Assembly (NCBI GenBank): GCA_002706605.1
Contig: PALT01000010.1
Span: forward strand, 1-64,000
Reading direction: 5' to 3'
Origin: Rhodovulum sp.
GTDB lineage: Bacteria > Pseudomonadota > Alphaproteobacteria > Rhodobacterales > Rhodobacteraceae
Length of the DNA: 64,000 nt
Position numbers and translations under genes: made by a program. The notes beneath the pieces were generated by a model, which worked only from the letters and a program-made list of their open reading frames with translations, was not told the DNA's origin and did no database searches. Positions 52,841 through 60,345 of this stretch are shown here, one piece after another. Within the stretch, counting starts at the first letter, position 1, and each line of letters begins with the position of its first letter.

Positions 52841-53596
52841 TCAGATCGCCAGATATTCGGCGCGCAACTCTTCGTTTTCCAGAACTTCGGCCGCGCTACC
52901 GTCAAAGACGATTGATCCGGTGTCGAGGATCACAGACCGGTCTGCCAGTTCCAGAGCGCGCACGGCGTTCTGTTCAACAATGACCGTTGTGATCCCCTGT
53001 TCCTTGATGTGGATCAGTGTTTTTTCAATTTCGTCCACAATCACCGGTGCCAGACCCTCATAGGGTTCATCCAGCAAAAGAACCTTGATGTCACGGGCAA
53101 GGGCCCGCGCAATCGCCAGCATCTGTTGTTCCCCACCCGACAGGGTGACGCCCTCTTGTTTGCGCCGTTCGCCAAGACGTGGGAACAGCTCATACAGACG
53201 TTCGAGCGACCAGCCGATAGGCGGGGCGATCTGGGCCAGTTGCAGATTCTCTTCGACCGTCAGACCGGGGATGATCCGGCGGTCTTCGGGCACAAGGCCG
53301 ATGCCTGCGGCGGCGGCCTCGTGGCTTTTCATGCTGTGCAGGGGGGCGTGATCCAGCCAGATTTCACCATGGGTGACCTGAGGATCGTCCAGACGTGCAA
53401 TCGCACGCAGTGTGGACGTTTTGCCTGCACCGTTACGACCTAGAAGGGCAAGGATTTCACCCTCGTGGACGTTAAAGCTGACACCTTGGACGATATAGCT
53501 CTCGCCGTAATAGGCGTGCATATCCCAGACCGACAAAAAGGCCGGTGCGGTTGCTGCCTGATTGGCGTTTTTCGAGAAGTCCGGTTTTACATTCAT
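52841..53596 (-). CDS. livF: Branched-chain amino-acid-type ABC transporter ATPase LivF
   Basis: The 251-residue ATPase has Walker A GRNGAGKTSTLR, signature LSGGEQQMLAIARALA, Walker B LLLDEPYEGLAP and the LivF-typical VIVEQNAVRALELADR. It starts with an extension (MNVKPDFSKNANQAATAPAF) before the ABC core. It is the last of five transporter genes (binding protein, livH, livM, livG, livF). The substrate is not given by sequence; context suggests a short-chain acid or a related compound. Confidence 0.92.
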   Translation of the reverse strand: MNVKPDFSKNANQAATAPAFLSVWDMHAYYGESYIVQGVSFNVHEGEILALLGRNGAGKTSTLRAIARLDDPQVTHGEIWLDHAPLHSMKSHEAAAAGIGLVPEDRRIIPGLTVEENLQLAQIAPPIGWSLERLYELFPRLGERRKQEGVTLSGGEQQMLAIARALARDIKVLLLDEPYEGLAPVIVDEIEKTLIHIKEQGITTVIVEQNAVRALELADRSVILDTGSIVFDGSAAEVLENEELRAEYLAI

Positions 53597-53617
53597 GACT
53601 TGTCCTTTCCGCGCACC

Positions 53618-54373
53618 TTAGTGGGCTTCGCCCAGATAGGCTTCCCGTACTTTAGGATGACCTTTGATGTTTTCCGGAGTGTCCTCGACCAGGGGCGTGC
53701 CCTGCGCCAGAACGGTGATACGTTCGGCCAGACTGAACACCACGTGCATGTCGTGTTCGATGATGGCCATGGTGATATCGCGCTTTTCCTTGATCTCCTT
53801 CAGCAGGTCGATCGTGTTGTTGGTATCGGCGCGCGCCATCCCTGCGGTGGGTTCGTCCAGCAGCAGCAGTTTCGGTTCCTGAACAAGGCACATCGCCATC
53901 TCCAGACGCCGTTTGTCGCCGCGGCTCATGGAGGCCGAGTGCATATGGCGTTTGTCCGCCATGTTGACGTCCTCCAGCATCTGCATCGCCTTGTCCATCA
54001 GTTCCTTTTCGCGACGCACCCCTTCAAAGGCGTGCAGGCGGAATGCGCCGTCACGCTTTGCGAAACAGGGGATCAGCACGTTTTCCAGAACCGTCAGATC
54101 GCCAAAGATTTCCGGCGTCTGAAACACGCGCGAGATGCCCATCTGGTTGATCTCGTGCGGCTTGCGGCCCAGAACCGACTGATTGTTGAACATGACCGAG
54201 CCCGTATCGGGGATCAGCTTGCCTACCAGACAGTTCAGCAGGGTGGATTTACCGGCCCCGTTCGGGCCGATAATCGCGTGAACGGTGTTTTCCTGAACGC
54301 TGAGGTTCACATCCGACAGTGCCTTGAGGCCGCCGAAGTTTTTACCAACGCCTTTGACTTCTAGGATTCCCAT
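53618..54373 (-). CDS. livG: Branched-chain amino-acid-type ABC transporter ATPase LivG
   Basis: The 251-residue ATPase has Walker A GPNGAGKSTLLN, the LivG-typical RVFQTPEIFGDLTVLENV and a Walker B LLLLDEPTAGMAR. The signature reads MSRGDKRRLEMAMCL rather than LSGGQ, where SRGDKR stands in for SGGQ; this variant is seen in some LivG homologues. It partners LivF on the HM permease pair. It ends 21 bases before livF and begins 14 bases after livM. Confidence 0.92.
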   Translation of the reverse strand: MGILEVKGVGKNFGGLKALSDVNLSVQENTVHAIIGPNGAGKSTLLNCLVGKLIPDTGSVMFNNQSVLGRKPHEINQMGISRVFQTPEIFGDLTVLENVLIPCFAKRDGAFRLHAFEGVRREKELMDKAMQMLEDVNMADKRHMHSASMSRGDKRRLEMAMCLVQEPKLLLLDEPTAGMARADTNNTIDLLKEIKEKRDITMAIIEHDMHVVFSLAERITVLAQGTPLVEDTPENIKGHPKVREAYLGEAH

Positions 54374-54387
54374 TGGTCAAACCTCCC

Positions 54388-55599
54388 TTATTCGGCCGCA
54401 GTGGATGCGGATTTGTTGGCATCTTCGTCGTCCTGCTTGGCCGACTTGCGGCGCAGCAGTTTGCCGAGGCGTTGACCACCTTCGATCAGGCCACCGGGCA
54501 AGAAGATCACAACCATCATGAACAACAGACCCAGCGTCAGGTGCCAACCTTTGCCCACGAACGGGTGAACAATGGTGACCAGCAGATCTTCCATCCCGTC
54601 GGGCAGGAAGGCGAACCAGCCGTGCAGCACGTTGTCGTTGATTTTCGAGAAGATGTTCTCGAAATACTTGATGAAACCAGCCCCCAGAACCGGACCCAGC
54701 AAGGTGCCAGCCCCGCCAAGGATGGTCATCAAAACAACCTCACCCGAGGCGGTCCACTGCATGCGCTCGGCACCGGCCAGCGGGTCCATCGACGCCATCA
54801 AGCCACCGGCCAGACCGGCATACATGCCCGACACCACAAACGCGGCAAGCGTGTAGGGGCGCGAGTTCATGCCGGTATAGTTCAGACGCGTCTGGTTGGT
54901 TTTCACCGCCCGCAGCATCAGGCCAAAGGGCGAGCGGAAGATGCGGATCGCCATGTAGAACGAGGCCAGCATGATGACCGCGCTGAGGTAGTAGCCTGCG
55001 TTAAACTGGAAGTTCCATGCGCCCAGCACCAGCTCATAGGTCGAGCGCATTTCCAGACCGAACAGGTTGGTCACAGGGATCGAGCCGTCAGCCGTGGCCG
55101 TTTGGCCAAGGACGCGCGGGTCGTCCAGCGTCAGTTGCAGGCCGGTTTCACCGTTGGTGATCGGGGTCAGAACCGAATAGGCAAGGTTGAACGACATCTG
55201 CGCAAACGCCAGCGTCAGGATCGAAAAGTAGATCCCCGACCGGCGCAGCGACACATAGCCGATCAGCAGCGAGAACAGACCCGCCACGATGACCGACAAG
55301 ATGATCGCGGGAATGACGTTCATGGACAACAGTTTGAACATCCAAACCGCCGAGTAGGAGCCCACACCCAGAAACGCGGCGTGGCCAAACGACAGGTATC
55401 CGGTCAGACCGAACAGGATGTTAAACCCGATCGCGAAAATCCCGAAGATCACGAAACGCTGCATCAGGTCGGGATAGCCTGCGTTGAACTGAGCCAGTTC
55501 GCTGCCAGCGGGGAAGGGGTTCAGGATGAACGGTGCCGCAAGGGCCAGCACCGCAACGATAAGCAACAGCTTGCTGTCTTTGCTATCAAGGCCGAACAT
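54388..55599 (-). CDS. livM: Branched-chain amino-acid-type ABC transporter permease LivM
   Basis: The 403-residue permease has about ten membrane helices and the LivM motifs [18 protein letters not shown] and [21 protein letters not shown] cytoplasmic C-terminal tail is charged ([19 protein letters not shown]). It lies four bases downstream of livH and forms the second half of the translocation pathway. Confidence 0.92.
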   Translation of the reverse strand: MFGLDSKDSKLLLIVAVLALAAPFILNPFPAGSELAQFNAGYPDLMQRFVIFGIFAIGFNILFGLTGYLSFGHAAFLGVGSYSAVWMFKLLSMNVIPAIILSVIVAGLFSLLIGYVSLRRSGIYFSILTLAFAQMSFNLAYSVLTPITNGETGLQLTLDDPRVLGQTATADGSIPVTNLFGLEMRSTYELVLGAWNFQFNAGYYLSAVIMLASFYMAIRIFRSPFGLMLRAVKTNQTRLNYTGMNSRPYTLAAFVVSGMYAGLAGGLMASMDPLAGAERMQWTASGEVVLMTILGGAGTLLGPVLGAGFIKYFENIFSKINDNVLHGWFAFLPDGMEDLLVTIVHPFVGKGWHLTLGLLFMMVVIFLPGGLIEGGQRLGKLLRRKSAKQDDEDANKSASTAAE

Positions 55600-55603
55600 G
55601 GTC

Positions 55604-56635
55604 TTAGTCCTCCATCACGCCTTTGCGCCCCATCAGACCGCGCGGACGGGTCAACAGGATCACGATTGCAACGAGGTAGATGATGATCTGGTCAATGCCG
55701 GGGATGAGCGACTTGATCGCGTTCATCGAGGCAAAGCTTTCCAGAATGCCCAGCATAAAGCCCGCCAGAACGGCGCCCGGCAAACTGCCCATACCACCAA
55801 CAACCACCACAACGAACGACAGAACGAGGAAGTCCATGCCCATGTGGTAGTTCGGCGAATTGATCGGGGTGTACATCACACCGGCAAGGCCCGCGACTGC
55901 GGCGGCAATGCCGAACATGATGGTGAAACGACGGTCGATGTTGATGCCCAAGAGGCCCACGGTTTCACGATCGGCCATGCCTGCGCGCACAACCATACCA
56001 AAGGTCGTGAATTGCAGGAACGCAAACACGCCAGCGATGATGATGCCCGCGAACATGAAGTAGACCATGCGCCAGTAGGGGTAGATGATCGCGTTCGGCT
56101 CCATCCCCAGAAACGCCCCGAAATCAAAGCTGCCCTTAAAGGCATCCGGTGCGGGGGTCGGGATCGGGTTCGCGCCGAAATAGTATTTCACCACCTCTTG
56201 CAGAACGATCGCCAGACCAAAGGTCACAAGGATCTGGTCCGCGTGCGGGCGCTTGTAGAAATGTTTGATCAGGCCGCGCTCCATCGCGTAGCCGATGAAG
56301 ATCATGATCGGAATGGCAAAGATGATCGCCAGAGGCACGGACCAATCGATGATCGCCGCCCCCATCTCATCGCCAAACCATGCCTGTACATAGGGAACAT
56401 CGACCTTAAGGGGGTTGCCCAGAAAGTCGGTTTTGGTTTCGTCAATGACCGTGTAACTCCACGAGAAAATGCGCGACAATGTCACCGCGCAGAAAGCTCC
56501 GATCATGAACAGCGCACCATGCGCAAAATTGACAACGCCCAACGTGCCGAAAATAAGCGTGAGACCCAGCGCGATAAGCGCATAGGCCGAGCCCTTGTCT
56601 AGCCCGTTTAGGGTCTGAAGAAGGATCGCGTCCAT
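55604..56635 (-). CDS. livH: Branched-chain amino-acid-type ABC transporter permease LivH
   Basis: The 343-residue permease has the LivH N-terminus [20 protein letters not shown], the conserved [16 protein letters not shown] and [19 protein letters not shown]. Eight to nine helices are predicted; a longer periplasmic loop ([18 protein letters not shown]) is inserted after helix 2. It follows the binding-protein gene by 108 bases, a gap that holds a repeated hairpin, which may lower expression of the permeases relative to the binding protein. Confidence 0.92.
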   Translation of the reverse strand: MDAILLQTLNGLDKGSAYALIALGLTLIFGTLGVVNFAHGALFMIGAFCAVTLSRIFSWSYTVIDETKTDFLGNPLKVDVPYVQAWFGDEMGAAIIDWSVPLAIIFAIPIMIFIGYAMERGLIKHFYKRPHADQILVTFGLAIVLQEVVKYYFGANPIPTPAPDAFKGSFDFGAFLGMEPNAIIYPYWRMVYFMFAGIIIAGVFAFLQFTTFGMVVRAGMADRETVGLLGINIDRRFTIMFGIAAAVAGLAGVMYTPINSPNYHMGMDFLVLSFVVVVVGGMGSLPGAVLAGFMLGILESFASMNAIKSLIPGIDQIIIYLVAIVILLTRPRGLMGRKGVMED

Positions 56636-56705
56636 CGGTCCCCACCCCTGCTGTGTGTTTGAAGGTTTTTAGCGCCCCATGCGGTCGGGCGCGGCATAGA
56701 CATCC

Positions 56706-56730
56706 GGCCGCGCCAAAAGGCGCGACCGAA
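56706..56730 (-). repeat. Repeated hairpin element, copy 2
   Basis: On the minus strand TTCGGTCGCGCC-TTTT-GGCGCGGCC, identical to the copy at 46630 except for the four loop bases. It begins 13 bases after the binding-protein stop and precedes livH by 70 bases. Confidence 0.65.
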
Positions 56731-56743
56731 CGGGTTCACAGGT

Positions 56744-58087
56744 TTATGCACCCGGGTTGCAGCTGCCCAGCGAGCCACCAGCAAACATCGGGTGGTCGGG
56801 GGCGTACTCAACCTGAGCACGGGGGGTAACTTCGACAACTTCCAGAAGGTCGAACTCGGAGGTCGGGTTCTCTTTACCCTTCACAACCAGAACGTCCTTG
56901 AAGCACTGGTGGTCTTCGGCACGGTAGAGGGTCGGACCGTTGCCCAGACCGTCGAACTCATAGCCTTCCAGAGCCTCTGCAACAGCACAGGGGTTGAACG
57001 AACCGGCGCGGGCAACCGCATCTGCGTACAGCAGGGTCTGTACATAGCAGGTGTGTGCGGCCTGCGACGGCGGGAAGCCGTACTTGGTGCCGAAGGACTT
57101 CACAAAGGCTTTCGAACCTTCGTCCTGCAGCGACCAGTGCCAGTTGGTCGAACCAAGGATACCCTTGATGTTCTCACCAGCACCACGCGCCATCAGGCGC
57201 GAGAACAGCGGAACAACGATTTCGAAGTTCTTGCCGTTGACTTGCTTTTCACGCAGACCGAACTGAACAGCGTTGGTCAGCGAGTTTACCATGTTGCCGC
57301 CGTAGTGGTTCAGAACCAGAACGTCAGCACCCGAGTTCAGAACCGGCGCAATGTAGGACGAGAAGTCGGTCGCTGCCAGCGGGGTGCGCACGTCGTTGAC
57401 GGTTTCCCAGCCCAGAGCCTCGGTCGAGGCCGCGATCGATTCCTGCTGGGTCCAGCCCCAGGTGTAGTCGGCGGTCAGGTGATAGGCCTTACGGTCGTTG
57501 CCGTAGAGGTTGGCCAGAACCGGTGCCAGAGCAGCGCCCGACATGTAACCGTTAAAGAAGTGACGGAAGCCGTTGGCCTTTTTGTCTTTACCGGTGGTGT
57601 CGTTCGAGTGGGTCAGACCGGCCATAAAGATAACGCCAGCTTCCTGACACAGACCCTGAACAGCGATCGCAACGCCCGAGGACGAACCGCCGGTGATCAT
57701 GACAGCGCCGTCTTTTTCGATCATCGACTTGGCCGATGCGCGCGCTGCGTCCGATTTGGTTTGGGTGTCGCCGGTGACGTACTCGACCTTTTTGCCGAGG
57801 ATGCCGTTCCCTTCGAGAACTTTCGAGCTGAAGGTGTTCAGCATGCCGCCGTCGCCGCCACCGTTCAGGTGCTCAACAGCAAGCTCATATGCGCGCAGCT
57901 CGTCCGCACCCTCATCCGCGTAGGGGCCGGTCTGCGGCACGTTAAAGCCAAGCGTAACCGTGCCGCCGGTGGGCGCGTTGGTAAAGCCGTGGCTTGCAGC
58001 ATTCAGATAAGTCGGCAGTGCCAGACCAGCGCCGGCAACGGCACCCGTCTTCAGAACACCACGACGCGTGAAATTCGATTTGGACAT
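56744..58087 (-). CDS. Periplasmic substrate-binding protein of the Liv-type transporter
   Basis: The 447-residue protein starts with a twin-arginine signal (SNFTRRGVLKTGAVAGAGLA) and has a Peripla_BP_6 fold: LGFNVPQTGPYADEGADELR, MITGGSSSGVAIAVQGLC and KAYHLTADYTWGWTQQ. Export by Tat means it folds in the cytoplasm, probably with a cofactor or ligand. The ligand is unknown; close relatives in roseobacters are annotated as branched-chain or amide-binding. Its promoter region, shared with the ScfR-type gene, contains several palindromes. Confidence 0.9.
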   Translation of the reverse strand: MSKSNFTRRGVLKTGAVAGAGLALPTYLNAASHGFTNAPTGGTVTLGFNVPQTGPYADEGADELRAYELAVEHLNGGGDGGMLNTFSSKVLEGNGILGKKVEYVTGDTQTKSDAARASAKSMIEKDGAVMITGGSSSGVAIAVQGLCQEAGVIFMAGLTHSNDTTGKDKKANGFRHFFNGYMSGAALAPVLANLYGNDRKAYHLTADYTWGWTQQESIAASTEALGWETVNDVRTPLAATDFSSYIAPVLNSGADVLVLNHYGGNMVNSLTNAVQFGLREKQVNGKNFEIVVPLFSRLMARGAGENIKGILGSTNWHWSLQDEGSKAFVKSFGTKYGFPPSQAAHTCYVQTLLYADAVARAGSFNPCAVAEALEGYEFDGLGNGPTLYRAEDHQCFKDVLVVKGKENPTSEFDLLEVVEVTPRAQVEYAPDHPMFAGGSLGSCNPGA

Positions 58088-58142
58088 TAAATCCTCCCGT
58101 TTTGTGAACCGTGGCCCAAAGCGCCTCCTCCGCGCGGACCAC

Positions 58143-58158
58143 TACCTTTTACAAGGTA
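58143..58158. promoter_or_regulatory. Palindrome TACCTT-N4-AAGGTA in the divergent region
   Basis: Perfect 6-bp arms around TTAC, about 56 bases upstream of the binding-protein start. It contains TTTTACAA, the reverse of the TTGTAAA box found twice elsewhere in this gap. Candidate ScfR operator. Confidence 0.4.
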
Positions 58159-58178
58159 TGTTCAGTATCGGGCCTTGA

Positions 58179-58191
58179 GCGAAAATTTCGC
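58179..58191. promoter_or_regulatory. Palindrome GCGAAA-A-TTTCGC in the divergent region
   Basis: Perfect 13-base palindrome, extended loosely by TTG and CAA on the flanks, about 92 bases upstream of the binding-protein start. Candidate operator for the ScfR-type regulator or its antagonist. Confidence 0.4.
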
Positions 58192-58218
58192 AACAACGGC
58201 TTTGAATGAAACAATTTT

Positions 58219-58258
58219 TTTGTAAAAAATTAAACAGGTGTGTAGGGTGTCTTGTAAA
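58219..58258 (+). promoter_or_regulatory. Two TTGTAAA boxes spaced 32 bp apart
   Basis: TTTGTAAAA (58219-58227) and CTTGTAAAC (58251-58259) lie 50-90 bases before the regulator start, spaced three helical turns. They resemble the RamB/ScfR-type box TTTGCAAA with C changed to T. Inferred, not shown. Confidence 0.35.
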
Positions 58259-58308
58259 CATTTTAACGTGCACCTGCAGAAAGTGCATGAAAACACAGGG
58301 GTTTCACC

Positions 58309-59631
58309 ATGTCGCGCGGTGCTTTGACCGGAACGCGGATTCGCGAACGACGTATGATGATACGTATGCGACAATCGGAATTGGCGCGCGCGGTCGGCAT
58401 CTCGGCCAGTTACCTCAACTTGATTGAGCATAACAAGCGCAGAATCGGCGGCAAACTCCTTGTAGATATAGCCAAAACGCTGTCCGTCGACGCGTCAGCG
58501 CTAACAGAAGGGGCCGAGGTCGCGCTGCTGGATGGCCTACGTCAGGTGGTCGCCGCACAGACCGATGCCCCCCAAGAGGCGCTTCAGGTCGAGGGGTTCG
58601 CGGACCGCTTTCCCGCTTGGGCGCAGATTCTGGTCGAGCGGCAGGAACGTGTCCAGGAACTGGAGCGACTGGTAGAAATGTTGTCAGACCGTCTGACCCA
58701 TGACCCGTTTCTTTCGTCGGCGTTACATGAGGTTCTGTCGACTGTGACCGCGATCCGGTCCACTGCGGACATTCTGGCGGACACCACCGATCTGGACCGC
58801 GACTGGCAGATGCGATTCCACCGGAACTTGCGCGACGACAGTCACCGCTTGGCCGAAGGGGCGCAGGCGCTTGTGACCTATCTGGACGACGGGGCCGAGG
58901 GCGCACAGGAAAAGACCCTGCCACAGGATGAGGTCGATGCCTTCCTGCGCCGCCACGACTATCACCTTGCCGACCTAGAGGGGCAGGCGGGCACGCCCGA
59001 GGCCCTGATCGAGGGCGCGGCCGAGCTTGAATCCCCGCATGCGCGGGAACTGGCCTTGCGTGCCTTGGGCCAGTATCAGGCAGACGCCGCGCATCTGCCG
59101 CGGGCCGATCTGATCGCCGCAGTCACCGAGAACGGTTTGGACCCCGGCGTGATTTCGGCGCGGTTTGGCGTTGATATCATGACGGTTTTCCGTCGCATCG
59201 CCAGTTTGGGCGAAGAGGACATCGGCCTGACGCCCGGTTTGGTGATGTGCGACGGGTCGGGGACATTGACCGTGCGCAAACCGGTCGCGGGGTTTGAACT
59301 GCCCCGCTATGGCGCGGCCTGTCCTCTGTGGCCGCTCTACGCCGCGCTGACCCATCCGATGACGCCAATCGCAGCGGTGGTTGAGCAATCCGGCCGCCCG
59401 CCACAGCGGTTCCAGACCTATGCGATATGCCGTCCGCGTCTGGGCGGCGCGTTCAGCGATCCGCCGATTTTCGAGGCGGCGATGTTGATCTTGCCTGCAA
59501 CCAGCGATAGTGCCGAGCCTGTGCTGCCGATCGGGATGTCCTGCCGGATCTGTTCCCAAGACAACTGTGCCGCGCGACGCGAGCCGTCAATTCTCGCGGA
59601 TGTGTCTGGCGTTGGCGGTAACGCCCTTTGA
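58309..59631 (+). CDS. XRE-family short-chain fatty acyl regulator (ScfR/RamB type)
   Basis: The 440-residue protein has an N-terminal Cro/XRE helix-turn-helix (RMRQSELARAVGISASYLNL) and a long C-terminal region with the DUF2083 cysteine motif CRICSQDNCAARR. It resembles ScfR/RamB/PccR regulators of acetate and propionate genes (acs, ace, prp, icl). Acyl-CoA sensing by the C-terminal domain is a family-level idea. A coiled-coil-like segment (about 105-140) may mediate dimerisation. It is divergent from the transporter-acs operon and upstream of the receiver and kinase genes. Confidence 0.88.
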   Translation: MSRGALTGTRIRERRMMIRMRQSELARAVGISASYLNLIEHNKRRIGGKLLVDIAKTLSVDASALTEGAEVALLDGLRQVVAAQTDAPQEALQVEGFADRFPAWAQILVERQERVQELERLVEMLSDRLTHDPFLSSALHEVLSTVTAIRSTADILADTTDLDRDWQMRFHRNLRDDSHRLAEGAQALVTYLDDGAEGAQEKTLPQDEVDAFLRRHDYHLADLEGQAGTPEALIEGAAELESPHARELALRALGQYQADAAHLPRADLIAAVTENGLDPGVISARFGVDIMTVFRRIASLGEEDIGLTPGLVMCDGSGTLTVRKPVAGFELPRYGAACPLWPLYAALTHPMTPIAAVVEQSGRPPQRFQTYAICRPRLGGAFSDPPIFEAAMLILPATSDSAEPVLPIGMSCRICSQDNCAARREPSILADVSGVGGNAL

Positions 59632-59692
59632 CATGGGCTACGACTTTGGTGATAGTTCACCGACCTACAAGGCGTATTCAGGGGGGAGACTG

Positions 59693-60061
59693 ATGGGCCG
59701 CGACGTACTGCTTATCGAAGATGAGCCGAATATCATTGAGGCGATCCGGTTCATTCTGGCGCGCGACGGATGGCATGTGCAAACCCATTCCGACGGCAAG
59801 AACGCGTTTGAGGCCGTGCGCGACAAACAACCCGATGTGGTGATCCTTGACGTTATGCTGCCCGGGCGCAGCGGGTTTGAAATTCTGCGCGACATCCGTG
59901 GCGATGATGCGATTTCGGGGATGCCGGTTCTGATGCTGACCGCCAAGGGGCAGAGCAAGGATCGCGAGATTGCCGAAAACCTTGGGGTCAGCCGGTTCAT
60001 GACCAAGCCGTTTTCCAACACCGATGTTTTGGCCGCTGTTCGGGACCTCGTAGCCCAGTGA
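59693..60061 (+). CDS. Stand-alone receiver-domain protein (CheY-like)
   Basis: The 122-residue protein is a single REC domain: acidic pocket Glu9-Asp10 (LLIEDEPN), phospho-acceptor Asp53 (VVILDVMLPG), Thr83 (LMLTAKG) and Lys105 (FMTKPF). It has no output domain. The ATG at 59693 has GGGGGGAG before it. Its stop overlaps the next start by four bases (GTGA), so it is coupled to the small membrane protein and the kinase, its likely partner. Confidence 0.92.
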   Translation: MGRDVLLIEDEPNIIEAIRFILARDGWHVQTHSDGKNAFEAVRDKQPDVVILDVMLPGRSGFEILRDIRGDDAISGMPVLMLTAKGQSKDREIAENLGVSRFMTKPFSNTDVLAAVRDLVAQ

Positions 60062-60345
60062 AGCGCCCGCGCGAGCCTCTGTATCTGGCGCGGCGCAATT
60101 ATCGCGGGCGGCGGGCGATGGACATGTCCCGCCTGTTGCCGTTTCTGGGGCTTTTTCTGATGATGCTGGTTCTGTTCACCCGTGAAACGGGGGGGCAACC
60201 GCGTCTGGTGGAGCAGGTGGTCTATATCTTTATCGTCTGGTTTGTCCTGATCGCGGCGGCGTTCCTGTTGGCCGCGCGGTTGCGCCGTCATCAGGAAGAG
60301 ACACAGGATCCCACCCGCGCGGAGGCGTCTGATGATCGCCTTTAA
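60058..60345 (+). CDS. Two-TM mini-protein, possible small subunit of the SSF sensor
   Basis: The 95-residue protein has a basic N-terminus (RPREPLYLARRNYRGRR), two membrane helices (LLPFLGLFLMMLVLF; VVYIFIVWFVLIAAAFLLAA) and a charged C-terminus. The start is a GTG four bases inside the receiver stop; an ATG at codon 21 is possible. It resembles in size and topology the DUF4212 small subunits that pair with SSF symporters, but without a clear sequence match. It overlaps the kinase start by 14 bases, arguing for a stable complex. Confidence 0.75.
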   Translation: MKRPREPLYLARRNYRGRRAMDMSRLLPFLGLFLMMLVLFTRETGGQPRLVEQVVYIFIVWFVLIAAAFLLAARLRRHQEETQDPTRAEASDDRL

